From Pythium myriotylum (lineage: Eukaryota; Oomycota; Peronosporomycetes; Pythiales; Pythiaceae): a DNA stretch of 64,000 bases. A model generated the notes under the pieces. The model made no database searches, had not been told where the DNA came from, and saw only the letters and a list, made by a program, of their open reading frames with translations. The first letter of the stretch is position 1, and each line of letters opens with the position of its first letter. The stretch is taken from contig JALJCQ010000009.1 of the NCBI GenBank assembly GCA_023091665.1, positions 1,550,001 to 1,614,000 of the forward strand. Reading direction: 5' to 3'. The position numbers and the translations under genes are program-made. This document shows positions 21,590 to 31,280 of this stretch, piece by piece.

Positions 21590-22678
21590 ATGGCGTGGTA
21601 TGCGCGCGGCCCGGCGGCGGCGCTGGCACAGACGCTGGGCGTCCGCTTCCCCATCGTGCAGGCGCCGATGCTGGGCGTCTCCACGCCACAACTGGCAAGC
21701 GCCGTCTCCAACGCCGGCGCCCTCGGGTCGATCGGCGTCGGAGGTTGCGACGTGCCGACCGTGCGCGAGCAGATCCGATCGACCCGCGAGCTCACGGACC
21801 GGTCCTTCAACGTCAACTTCTTCTGCCACGAACTCATGCGCGTAAATGCTGACAAGGAATGCACTTGGATTGAGCACTTGGCGCCGCTGTTCGCCGAGTT
21901 TGGTACCAAGGCTCCGTCAAAGCTCTCGGCACCATTCAGATCATTCCTGGACCACGCGGACGAGATGACGGAGATGCTCGTAGAAGAAAAGCCTTCAGTT
22001 GTCAGCTTCCACTTTGGCTTGCCATCGACAGCGACTATCCAGGCACTGCGCCAGGCAGGAATCGTCACATTGGCTTGCGTTACATCCCCCAAGGAAGCGG
22101 CTCTTGCATGCGATCGTGGTGTGGACGCTCTGGTCGCGCAGGGTTACGAAGCTGGTGGTCACCGAGGGGTTTTCGATCCTTCGCAAGACCTCCAGATGGG
22201 AGCGCTTGCCTTGGTCCAGCTGCTCAAGAGAAACGTCCCAGACAGATATCCAATCATTGCTGCCGGCGGGATCATGGATGGGAATGGAGTGAAGGCCGCG
22301 CTGGCACTTGGAGCGTCTGGCGTCCAGCTAGGCACTGCATTCATTTTGTGTCCCGAGTCTGCCGCCGACCAGGCCTATCGTGCTGCACTGCAGAGCGACA
22401 GAGCCTTCAACACTCAAGTCTCCGCCTCGATTTCGGGGCGACCAGCGCGTGGCTTAGTCAACCGTATGTTCACTGACGTGGGCGGCTTCGGTATCGAGCG
22501 TCAAATGCCGGCCTATCCGATTCCTTACGATGGGGCGAAAGCACTCGATCGAGCGGCCAGAGCGAAGGGCTCAGTTGACTTTGCAGTCCAGTGGGCGGGA
22601 CAATCGGCCCCATTGGCGAGGGCTATGCCGGCGGCTAAAGTGGTCGAAGTACTGGTCCAAGAAGCGGACAGCGAATGA
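21590..22678 (+). CDS. Nitronate monooxygenase (2-nitropropane dioxygenase family)
   Basis: The intronless frame gives 362 residues with no targeting peptide evident. [31 protein letters not shown] at the N-terminus is a TIM-barrel FMN-binding start typical of the family; SFHFGLP and [14 protein letters not shown] hold active-site positions, and [20 protein letters not shown] with GVQLGTAF forms the FMN phosphate site. The enzymes oxidise nitronates such as propionate-3-nitronate with FMN, and the gene is common in oomycetes and fungi. Physiological substrate is not known. It is transcribed away from FIGNL1 and towards the kinase gene, whose stop is 83 bp downstream. Confidence 0.88.
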   Translation: MAWYARGPAAALAQTLGVRFPIVQAPMLGVSTPQLASAVSNAGALGSIGVGGCDVPTVREQIRSTRELTDRSFNVNFFCHELMRVNADKECTWIEHLAPLFAEFGTKAPSKLSAPFRSFLDHADEMTEMLVEEKPSVVSFHFGLPSTATIQALRQAGIVTLACVTSPKEAALACDRGVDALVAQGYEAGGHRGVFDPSQDLQMGALALVQLLKRNVPDRYPIIAAGGIMDGNGVKAALALGASGVQLGTAFILCPESAADQAYRAALQSDRAFNTQVSASISGRPARGLVNRMFTDVGGFGIERQMPAYPIPYDGAKALDRAARAKGSVDFAVQWAGQSAPLARAMPAAKVVEVLVQEADSE

Positions 22679-22760
22679 CTGTGACCTTATGCTTAGGGAG
22701 AATATTCAATTTATCACAGACGATGCTTACTTCATCGACTAAGACTGGTGGGATCCTGTC

Positions 22761-24448
22761 CTACCTTGCACTTCGCAAATCGTACCGCCCAACACTTTCA
22801 GCCTGCTTGGCAGCCGCTTGAGCTGCCGCTGCCGCAGCTACTGCCTTCGCAGCGGCTTTGCGACGACGGCGCGGATCGTTACCAGTTGCCTTCACGAACT
22901 CGACGCCATCACTGTCCTCATTCTCACTGCCACTACATTCTGCCTCTTCGTTACTGACTTTGGTAGCAACTGCTTTCTTCGACGTTTTTGCTCTTGGCGC
23001 TGAGTTCTTTGCAGTCGTCTTTGATGCTCGGGATCGAGAAGTTGTCTCATCAATCTGCTTAGCCCCGGAGTTGGCACCCTTCACCTTAGCGTTTGTGGTC
23101 ACTTTGGGCTTTTCAGCTATCGAGAGAATATCTGCTTCTGCAGGAGACGATGTCGTTTCTTGGCCCTTTGATTTTTTTCGCACGGGACTTGGAGTGGGCG
23201 TCAACTGACCCTTGGTCTTCTGCGGTAATTTCAGGTCATTCAGGAAAGTGGCAGGGGCGGAAGATCGTTGACAAACTCACCTTTCTCCCCCAATCAAAAG
23301 CGTCGCTTGAGCCGACTTTCGCACCAAGTTTGACGAACTGTTTATGGAAGTAATCGTAGTCTGGTTTATCTTCGAATTCGAGCTGTCGAGCCTTGTCCAA
23401 CATTTCAGCCCATTCCCCTGGGAGACTAGCGCATAATGTTTGGATTGATGTCTCCTTCTTCGATTTTGCACCTTCGGCATCGCTCTTGGCATTTTGCCAC
23501 GGGAGATCACCTCGAACGAGGTAAATGAGAACATGAATCAGGGCTTCCACGTCGTCACGTCGACTTGCCGCTGAAGTAACAGCAACCGGATGATTGGTCC
23601 TCAAGGGGTAGAAAATGAAATAGATCGACAACTTACTTGCACCAGCGTGACAATTCACGCTAAGGAAGGTCGGTGTGCCAACGATGGTGCCGATTTTGTT
23701 CTCTTTATGCTTGCCTGTTGCCATGATGTAGCGGTCGGCGATACCAAAATCGACGAAGTACACTCGACTCTCCTTTCCTCTGTCGAGCATGAAGTTCTCT
23801 GGCTTGACATCGACGTATACGATATTCTTGGAATGAATATATTGCAATGTGTCCAGCTATACGCAAGTGTCCACGTCAGTGCACACACGGCAAGTCCAGG
23901 TCCAAATGCAAGACTGTACCAGATTCAGCCCGAGTTGGGCGGCAGTAGCAGATGGGATAGGTCCGTTGTCTCGAAGCACATCCTCCAGCGTGCGCCCCAA
24001 CTGCTCCATGACCAAGAAACGGTATCCCTAGCACGAATTATTGAGGGGTCTCTGACTTTACGCACGGATGAAGCATGCGCACCTTGTCCTCTCCATAGCC
24101 ACCATGTGGGATGTAAGGGAGCCCCTGGTGCTCGCGCAAGTGCGATTGGTACATCAGGTGCTCAGCGTACAGCGCATCGGCATTGCGTTCGGCCGCCGAC
24201 TTCTTCCGCTTCTTGTTCTTCGCCTTTGCCGCGTCGATCACTACGAGCGGCGAGATCTTCATCACGAATGCGTCGCACTTTTTGTCGTTGAGCGGAGAGA
24301 CAGGCTCGACTGCAGCACCTCTCCATCACTACGCTGCGCTACAGAGCAGTCACCACGGGCACGCACCTTCGTACACATCGCTGCAGGCGCCGGAGCCGAG
24401 CTTCTTCCCGAGCTCCCAGCCTTTTAGCGTCGTGCCTTCAAGCGCCAT
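22761..24448 (-). CDS. CK1/VRK-type protein kinase (six exons)
   Basis: Exons 24448-24367, 24309-24083, 24027-23920, 23856-23637, 23570-23281 and 23219-22761 encode 461 residues; introns are 55-66 nt and in phase. Features in order: a glycine loop (GSGACSDVY), the ATP-anchoring Lys in FVMKIS, the catalytic loop VYVDVKPENF, the DFG motif in VDFGIADRY, and GTPTFLSVNCHAG then SRRDDVEAL, which place it in the CK1/VRK/TTBK group. The usual HRD is replaced by YVD but the catalytic Asp is kept. A basic 150-residue tail rich in Ala, Lys and Arg follows and may carry nuclear localisation signals. The substrate is not predictable. Confidence 0.82.
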
Positions 24449-24619
24449 GATTCCTCCCAGTCCACTGCAACTGAAAGTGACCAAGATCGAAATAGACGTC
24501 CACCGCGTGATTGGTCGTTACTCAGAAAAGCCAGTATTTATTGGACAAAACAAGCGAATCGTAAATGATTGACTTGAGTCAGGGCACAGCAACCCCCACA
24601 TCGGGCCTCGTGAACAGAT

Positions 24620-26019
24620 CTACAAGTTGGACGGAAGTGGGGGAGGGCCACGGCGCACATACTGTGGGCTGAGGTATCACGGAAGTCATCGCGTTAGTAT
24701 AACAGTCCAGGAAGATGGAGATCGACGAGGAAGAAACGCACCCGATGTCCGACAAAGTCTTGGTACCGGCGAACAGCATCGCGTGCTTGAGCTCATCGTT
24801 CAGAATGCGAAGCACGCTCAGCACACCTTCCTCACCCTTTTCACAAAGCACCAGAATGTCAGTCTCAGTGTGCCAACAGGAAAGTAGCAGATGATGGAAG
24901 CGTACGCTGTGGGCAAGGCCCCAAAGAACTGGACGTCCGATGAACACTGCACGAGCTCCAAGAGCGATCGCCTGTATATGCATGCGTGAGAAGAACAGAT
25001 CTGGACTTGGAATAGGCGATTTGCATACCTTGAAGACGTCGGTGCCACGGCGGATGCCGCCGTCAAGGTACACCTCAGCGCGACCATTAACCGCGGCTAC
25101 GACTTCGGAAAGAGCATCGATCGTGGCAGAGACGCCATCAAGTTGACGAGCACCATGGTTGGACACCATGACAGCTTCGCATCCCATATCCACAGCGATC
25201 TTGGCATCCTCGCCAGTGAGGATACCCTTGACGACAATTGGAAGCTTGGTGATGCTCTTGAGCCACTTGACATCCTCCCAGTTGAGAGTGAGATCGAACA
25301 GACTGCTCACATACTGCGCTAGACCCGAGTCCTGAAGACTGCGCACACCGTTGGCATGTTCACCGCCGACTTTCAAGAAGTTGGCCATCTTGAGATGTCC
25401 AGGAAGGTGGAACTTGTTTCGCACATCTGGCTCGCGGTGTCCCAACAGCGGCGTGTCGACGGTAAGCACGATCGCCTTGTAACCAGCCTTTTCGGCGCGT
25501 AGTACGAGGTCTCGTGTGATCTCTGTAGTGTCGAAAACAACCAAAATAAGATCACCTCGCTGTCGCATCGTCAACATGGTCTCACGCACCTCGGTCCTTG
25601 AACACGTACAGTTGGAACCAACGGAGGCCGTTGCCGTTGGCCACCGCCACATCCTCGATGCTGGTGGTCGAGATAGAGCTGAGAATGAAGCAGTTGCCCG
25701 TCTTGGAGGCAGCACCGGAGCTCGCGACCTCGCCATCCGGATGGGCCATTCGCTGCATGGCCGTCGGCGAAATGCACACGGGGGTGGTGATCTGCTGTCC
25801 GAGAACTGTCGTCTTGATGTCCATGTTGGACACGTCGCGCAGCACTCGCGGGCGCAGCACTAAGCGCTTGAAGGCCTCGCGGTTCTCGCGCAGCGTGACC
25901 ATGTCATCGGCGCCTGAGGCGTAGTAGTCGAACGCGTTCTTGGGCAAGTACTCCTTGGCGTACTCCTCGAACTCGAGCACGTTGAGCGGCGTGCCGTCGC
26001 TTCCTGGAACGATCTTCAT
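24620..26019 (-). CDS. (S)-2-hydroxy-acid oxidase / glycolate oxidase, FMN-dependent
   Basis: Exons 26019-25590, 25522-25029, 24971-24906, 24836-24742 and 24668-24620 give 377 residues, the normal size. The active-site signature SNHGARQLDG is present, as are VLRPRVLRDVSNMDIKTTVLG and the flavin-site [23 protein letters not shown]. The enzyme oxidises glycolate or related 2-hydroxyacids with FMN and oxygen, producing H2O2, usually in peroxisomes. The predicted C-terminus is SNL, which resembles a type 1 peroxisomal signal but depends on the last two splice sites. Unspliced reading-through of the last intron would give a different tail. It lies upstream of and on the same strand as the kinase. 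Confidence 0.85.
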
Positions 26020-26780
26020 GGTGGTGCTTGGTCTCGTCGGCGCGATTTCGCAAGTGCAAGTGGGCGGCTGTTAGCTCCGAGGCGGCCCAAGTTGAGGATG
26101 CGAGCTCATCACTTTCATCAGCGGATGATCGACGAAGAGCTCAGACGGAGTGTACCTTCAAATTGTATGTCATTGGATACCACGTTGGCATAATTTAGCC
26201 AATCAAAGCAAGCTATGGAAATCTGTGCAGCCATTTTTTGATGGGAGATTTGGTGGGACTCACCGCAACACCATCACACCAGCATCGCAGAAAACCATTC
26301 ATCCAAGTGGAAATTGGTCGAAGCTGGCACCAGTGGGCCACAAGAGGCACTGGAACCAGTTTAGACGTGGCTCTCGATCCGTCACCTCGACGTGCTCGGA
26401 ACGCAACTATTAATACTCTACAGAATGCATTTTTCGCTGCCTTGTATGCTTCAGAGAACCACCAGACTCCCGCCGCGATCTCCGCTAACTCGACCAACCC
26501 GCCGACGGGTTTGACAAAGCGCAGCACGCAGGTTCAGCTAGTCGTGGGACTCGAGCCTTCCTTCTCCCGCGGCCATGATGGCCAAAGCTCCCCTGTCGAA
26601 ACCGATGTGGGGGGAATATCCTCAGATCTGATCCTTCCATTTGTAAAAAGGTGTATTTACGAGCGTTCCCATTTGGACCAATCGCGTCGCGCCTTCCGCG
26701 TGCCTCCCCTGAAAGCCGAGTGGGGTCGTCCGCGGCCGTCCGATCGGCCATCGCCCAGCCAGCCCCCCACGTCGCGCAGC
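26020..26780. other. Divergent intergenic region, oxidase and ATP synthase delta
   Basis: About 760 bp hold both promoters. A long open frame runs in from 26238 in phase with ATP synthase delta, but it is low in recognisable content and I take it as chance. No repeat or RNA gene was seen. Confidence 0.5.
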
Positions 26781-27275
26781 ATGATCTCCTCCCGAGTCCT
26801 CGCGCGCGCCATGCGCCCGACGGCGCGCCGCGCCTTCGCCACCGACGCCCAGGCCACGGCCACCAAGGTCACGCTCAACCTCAACACGCCCTACCAGTCG
26901 TTCTTCCAGAACGCCCAGGTCGACCTCGTGCAGATCCCGTCGGTTGAGGGCGAGTACGGTGTCACCGCCGGCCACACGCCCATCATCTCGCAGCTCAAGC
27001 CTGGCGTGATCAAGGTCCACGTCGAGCGCGAGCGCGACGTCCAGAGCTTCTTCACGGCCGGCGGCTTCGCGCTCACGCACGCCAACTCGACCACGGACAT
27101 TGCCTGCGTCGAGCTCGTCAAGCTCGAGGACGTGGACCCCGTCGAGGCCGAGGCCGGCCTCAACCGGTACAAGGCCGCCGTGGCGCAGCATGCCGAGGGC
27201 ACCCCCGAGAAGGCAGAGGCCCAGATCGGCTTCGAGATCCACTCCGCGCTCGTGCTCGCGCTGCAGTCGAACTAA
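26781..27275 (+). CDS. Mitochondrial F1 ATP synthase delta subunit (bacterial epsilon homologue)
   Basis: The 164-residue protein starts with a short Arg-rich amphipathic stretch (MISSRVLARAMRPTARRAFA), a likely mitochondrial presequence. It then reads LNTPYQSFFQNAQVDLVQIPSVEGEYGVTAGHTPIISQLKPGVI in the order of the beta-sandwich of the delta/epsilon family, with the conserved GEYGVTAGHTP motif, and FFTAGGFALTH. It helps couple the central stalk to the F1 catalytic head. A short helical tail follows, as in the mitochondrial delta. The upstream in-frame ATG at 26238 would add non-homologous residues, so 26781 is the better start. Confidence 0.9.
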   Translation: MISSRVLARAMRPTARRAFATDAQATATKVTLNLNTPYQSFFQNAQVDLVQIPSVEGEYGVTAGHTPIISQLKPGVIKVHVERERDVQSFFTAGGFALTHANSTTDIACVELVKLEDVDPVEAEAGLNRYKAAVAQHAEGTPEKAEAQIGFEIHSALVLALQSN

Positions 27276-27670
27276 GTCTGATCGTCTAGTCACCGGCCGG
27301 AGACGCGGCGCCCGTGAGCGACTGTTACAAACGCCGCGGTGCGCGCTCCCGTCGACGTCTTCGTTGCTCTATCTCGCCCTTACGCCAGTGTGGAAGAAGG
27401 GAGCGGGGGCTCGTAGCTACACAGGATCGGATTGCATCTCGTGCCGGTAATACCAAGTAATGAATACCACAAAACAAAAGTCAAAACAGTTTTCGCGTCA
27501 TGAACTTGTAACGAGCGCACTTCAAACCCATAGCTTGAGGGATTGTCTGGCGACTGACTTCAGGCGGACCAGAGTCTGGTCCGCCTTGAACTGCCAAAGG
27601 TTACGCGACCCTTTGGGGTCGGGGCGCAATTTAGTTTGCATTTTCTTTCTTGATCCAAACGACGCCCAAG
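27276..27670. other. Intergenic region with a palindrome
   Basis: It holds the 3' end of the ATP synthase gene and the promoter of the Tctex gene. A 23-bp palindrome occupies 27563-27585. No gene was recognised. Confidence 0.5.
27563..27585. repeat. Perfect palindrome, 11-bp arms
   Basis: GGCGGACCAGA, one base, then its exact complement. Flanking TTCA and TTGAA extend it imperfectly. Confidence 0.85.
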
Positions 27671-28195
27671 ATGGTGGACTCGGAGGCGCCCACAGGGCGT
27701 GGTGGCCAAGTGATCAAGGTCGTCATGCCAACGTTCATCATGGCCCCAACTGAAGACGAGCGGTAAGCAGGCAGAAATTGAGCAGGGTTGAGAACCGAGC
27801 TGAGAGGCCTTGCCTCAGATTTCGCCGCAAGAAAGTATCAAAGATCATCGCCGAGTGCCTTCAAAAGGAACTCGACGGCAAGGAATTCGACGAAGACGAT
27901 TGCAAGCAGTGGAGTACATCCATCGCCGACATCGTCAAGGCGAGAATACGCCAGGAATGCAATTTCCCTCGCTACAAGATCGTTGTACAGACTTTCATTG
28001 GCCAGCAAAAGCTTCAGGATGTCCGGATTGCATCTCGTTGTTTGTGGGACAACGATCACGATAACCATGCCTCAGCGACCTTCAACAGCGTACGTTTGCA
28101 ATCATTATCACGCAGTCCGCTTTGGTCTGACACAATCTCATTGGCAGCAACATATTTGGGCTACATGTGTTGTGTTCGGCTTCTACGCTGACTGA
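27671..28195 (+). CDS. Tctex1-domain protein (DYNLT2B-like dynein light chain)
   Basis: Exons 27671-27762, 27819-28089 and 28148-28195 encode 136 residues; both introns are 56-58 nt and in phase. The body matches the Tctex1 fold: VSKIIAECLQKEL, a STSIADIVKARIR helix, NFPRYKIVVQTFIGQQ and ASRCLWDNDHDNHASATF. The final exon supplies the last strand (WATCVVFGFYAD), which is what fixes the second splice. Such chains attach cargo to dynein and, for DYNLT2B, work in the retrograde flagellar motor. That fits an organism with flagellate zoospores but is inferred here. Confidence 0.85.
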
Positions 28196-28738
28196 GGAGT
28201 GAGGAATAAGACGTTTGCTTCTTTGGTTGATGCTTTGTTTATATTATTTTGCGACTTCGCTTGGATTTATATACATGGTTATCACGAGGAGGACAGTCGA
28301 CGCGACTTGGTCTTCGTCTCATTGAGCTCTTCGCGTTGCTCGTTCGTAGATACATACAATATAGAGTGGTGGGTTGGCTAAACTTACACTTCTTGGTTGA
28401 TTTTTTTTTCACGGTTTTCTTCACGTCGGGCATGCTTCTACGATCCTCGACCTTTACTCCTCTTCATTCGTCTTAGCGACGTCACATTATCAAAAAAAAA
28501 AAACTTGCACAAACATCGGCGCTTCGGCAGGCAGGAGCAGTACGAGCACCCGCGTCGTACAACTTTCGTCCTTCGTCCACTTCGCAACCCCGCAGCTCTG
28601 AGCCGTCTTCTATGTCATAGCGGTAACTGGCTGGTCAACCGAAGCAACATCGCCTCGACCGGCGGATAGTCATCCGCATCACTAACTAGCTGTTCGAACG
28701 AACGATTGGTGCTCTCTTTAGCAACCGTGGCCGTCAGA
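28196..28738. other. Intergenic region between convergent genes
   Basis: It holds the 3' ends of the Tctex gene and the HAD-like gene. An oligo-A stretch lies at about 28493-28503. No gene was recognised. Confidence 0.5.
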
Positions 28739-29544
28739 TCACTCGCTGTTGCCACCGAGCATTTCCCATGTGATCTGCAGGTCGAGGTCACCTTCGTGCG
28801 TACACAGGTGGTCGAGGTTGGCCAAGATGAGTTCAACTTCGAGACGAAGCTCGTTAATCTTGGGGTAAGTGATGAACTTCATTGACTTGCCGTGACACCG
28901 CTCGAGCGCCTGCATCTTGAGGTTGATCAGCGCCTCGCGCTCCGTCGGTCCGTCGCCGAGCGAAATGATGTGGCGGGGCAGCGAGTTCTCATCGTCAAAG
29001 GTCTCCCAGATCGGGAAGACCTCGTGGTTGAAGGCCTCGATTTTCCATCGGCGTGGGCAGTCTGGGTAGAGATATTCGTAGGTGGACCGTGCCGAGATGA
29101 CCTTGATGTGGGTGTTGAGCAGCGGGACGACGCGGGGCATAAAGAGCGAGGCCGAGAGCTCGACCCAGCCCGACTCGGCGGCCGTGACGATCACGACGCG
29201 GCCGTAGCCGAGCGCCTTCTGGAGCAGCTGGACGACGCTGTCTTCGAGCGCGTCGAGCTCGGCCTGCACGTCCGCCGGGATGAGTGGCTTCTCGTTGACG
29301 TACTTGGGGCAGAGCCCGTGCTTGGCGATCGCGCTCGAGGCCATGAGCGTGTCGTCTAGAGATGCAAGAGCGTGAGCAGGTGGCCATGAGGGGGCGCACG
29401 CCGCGAGAACTCACCCCAGTCGAAGAAGATGACGGCGTGCTCGCGCGGCTTGGCGGCGGGCGGGAGCACGACGTCGAACGAGAGGCTGCTGCGCGCGTCC
29501 TCGACGCAGACGTCGCCGTTGGATCGGCTCGTGTTGGGGGCCAT
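28739..29544 (-). CDS. HAD-superfamily hydrolase-like protein
   Basis: Two exons, 29544-29415 and 29355-28739, give 248 residues joined by a 59-nt intron inside the nucleophile motif. After splicing, motif I reads FFDWDDTL, with Asp-x-Asp. Motif II-like VIVTAAESGW, a Lys in PRRWKIEAF, and SLGDGPTEREA (motif IV) complete a HAD phosphatase-type core. I do not recognise a named substrate. It is likely a conserved oomycete protein of unknown function. The (AG) tract at 29699-29736 lies in its presumed 5' leader. Confidence 0.75.
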
Positions 29545-29696
29545 GATCTCCGAAGCTCTTCGCGGGGAGGGACGGGGAGAGGGACAAACAACGCGCGCGC
29601 TGTCTGTGAGTCTCGGGTTTGGTCGTCGGGCAAGAGCTCTCGCGGTGGACCGAAACCAGAACTGACTTCCGCCCTCATGCGGAGAACAGCGCAAAC

Positions 29697-29698
<2 letters not shown>

Positions 29699-29736
<38 letters not shown>
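29699..29736. repeat. (AG)19 microsatellite
   Basis: Nineteen AG units without interruption, located about 155 bp upstream of the HAD-like gene start and read as CT on that gene's strand. Confidence 0.95.
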
Positions 29737-29738
<2 letters not shown>

Positions 29739-30420
29739 GAGTGCCGGTGGGGAAGAAAGAGACGGGCGACACGCCACGCTAAATTTTAGCTTTTGGGGGT
29801 TCGCCTACCCCTAGACGGCGCGTCCACCAATGAGGGATAGTGGGTTTACATTTTGAACCAATGGGAAGGAGTATGCGGTGACATGGCGGATAGGGGATCG
29901 GGCGACGTTGACGACGTGCATTGACCGCGCGGCAACAAAGTGGCCAGTAAAAAAAGCCGAAGTGAAGGTTGCAGAAGGCAGTCCAAAAGGGGAGGGGCAG
30001 GGTTCGGGCCTCGTGGGGTTTTAGGCTACAATCTGGACCGAGACAAGAAGCTGGTCATCGTCACGACGAGCCGTTGGAAACGTCAGAATCTTCGTCTCCA
30101 GCCAGGGGCCAAACTTTGATGCAGTAGCCATCCGCCTTCCTGCCGCCTGCGAACGAACCCCAGGCAGACTGGTGGTGCCGTCGCCGACCACTGGACTGGC
30201 TGCTGGAGAGCTCCCTCCTGTCTTGGTCTCACTTCGTGCGCGTCTCACCCATGCGACTTGCCCCTGGAATCAAGAGGGGATTTCAGACGGGCGTGGCGCG
30301 TGGTTGCTGATGGCATGCGATATGGAAGGGCGATTACTTATGCCCACGGAAGAACGCCTGTGATTGGCTCAATTTGACGTGCGGCCACGGTCCCACTGGT
30401 CAAATTTACTCACCGAATCT

Positions 30421-30437
30421 CCCCCCCCCCCCCCCCC
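30421..30437. repeat. Poly-C homopolymer run
   Basis: Seventeen consecutive C, followed shortly by an A run. The exact length is prone to sequencing error. Confidence 0.8.
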
Positions 30438-31280
30438 ACCCACGAAAAAAAAGAATCTCGAGCTCCGCTGCAGAAACCTTCGAAAACAAGATTCCTCCGC
30501 AACCCAGCAGCCTCAACGGCTCGCTTCCTGCGACTCGAACGAAACGGCTTCTTGAGGCGAGTGAGTCAGTCCTCCAGTGCAGGGACATGCCCAGTCGCCG
30601 GATAAGTTCTGGCCCGCAGAAGATCAGATCCCGGTCGACGGAAAACACGGTTGCGCGCTTTTAGTCTCAAATGGCTACACATGTCGCTGAGCAATCGACC
30701 GCCGACGCCGCGACATGCGCCGCCTGCCCCGCCCACATTTTCCCTGGCCTTCCTTCTCTCCAGCTGTGCGCTGTCGGATGCCGCGTCGGGCGCCGTGAGC
30801 CGCTCGATAATCATGGTCGCTGGGCCATATGAACTGATGGCCATTTTTCCAGTTTTTCGATCCATGTATTCAGTTGCGCCAGCGCCTTGCTGCGCTGGAT
30901 CTCCGTTTACCGGATGCCGGAACGAACGTCGTGCTGTAGACGTGGGGGTGTGCTCCCAGAACGAATGAACGGTGCTTCTTGATGATCGAACAAACAGAGG
31001 AAGAGGGGAAATGACCTGGACTTGTAATCATCCGCAGCCTGATTTCATCTGGGAGTCTATTGGAGGGCCTGAATGCCCGCACGCTCGTTAATGTACACTA
31101 GCTGCTATGGTATCCACAATCGCGCATACTCTGCCTCTCATCGATTTCCTCCGTGATGTGTGCGTATCTTCGCTCTCATCAAGGATATTCAACCAATGCT
31201 TCGGTGTATGAGTGAGTCGCGTCACTTGACGAACTTCCACCCGCGTAGTAGCAAGGCGAAGCTCCTTTGTGCTCTGAAAA

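Larger units (their letters stand above)
29545..31280. other. Intergenic region upstream of HAD gene and 3' of coiled-coil gene
   Basis: About 1.7 kb. It contains an (AG) microsatellite (29699-29736) and a homopolymer of 17 C at 30421-30437. A minus-strand open stretch at 30566-30865 begins MDRKTGKMAISSYGPATM but has no recognised family. No supported gene was found. Confidence 0.5.

Noticed and set aside
24579..25736. Single-exon reading of the 2-hydroxyacid oxidase C-terminus
   Set aside because: Reading through introns inserts non-homologous segments and loses the clean join at [16 protein letters not shown]. The spliced model keeps phase and family motifs.
26238..27275. Long start of ATP synthase delta at 26238
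   Set aside because: The added residues have no family match. ATG 26781 gives a mitochondrial presequence and the usual length.
30566..30865. Minus-strand small protein upstream of the coiled-coil gene end
   Set aside because: No family, no clear promoter context and no conservation information. It is kept only as a note in the intergenic entry.
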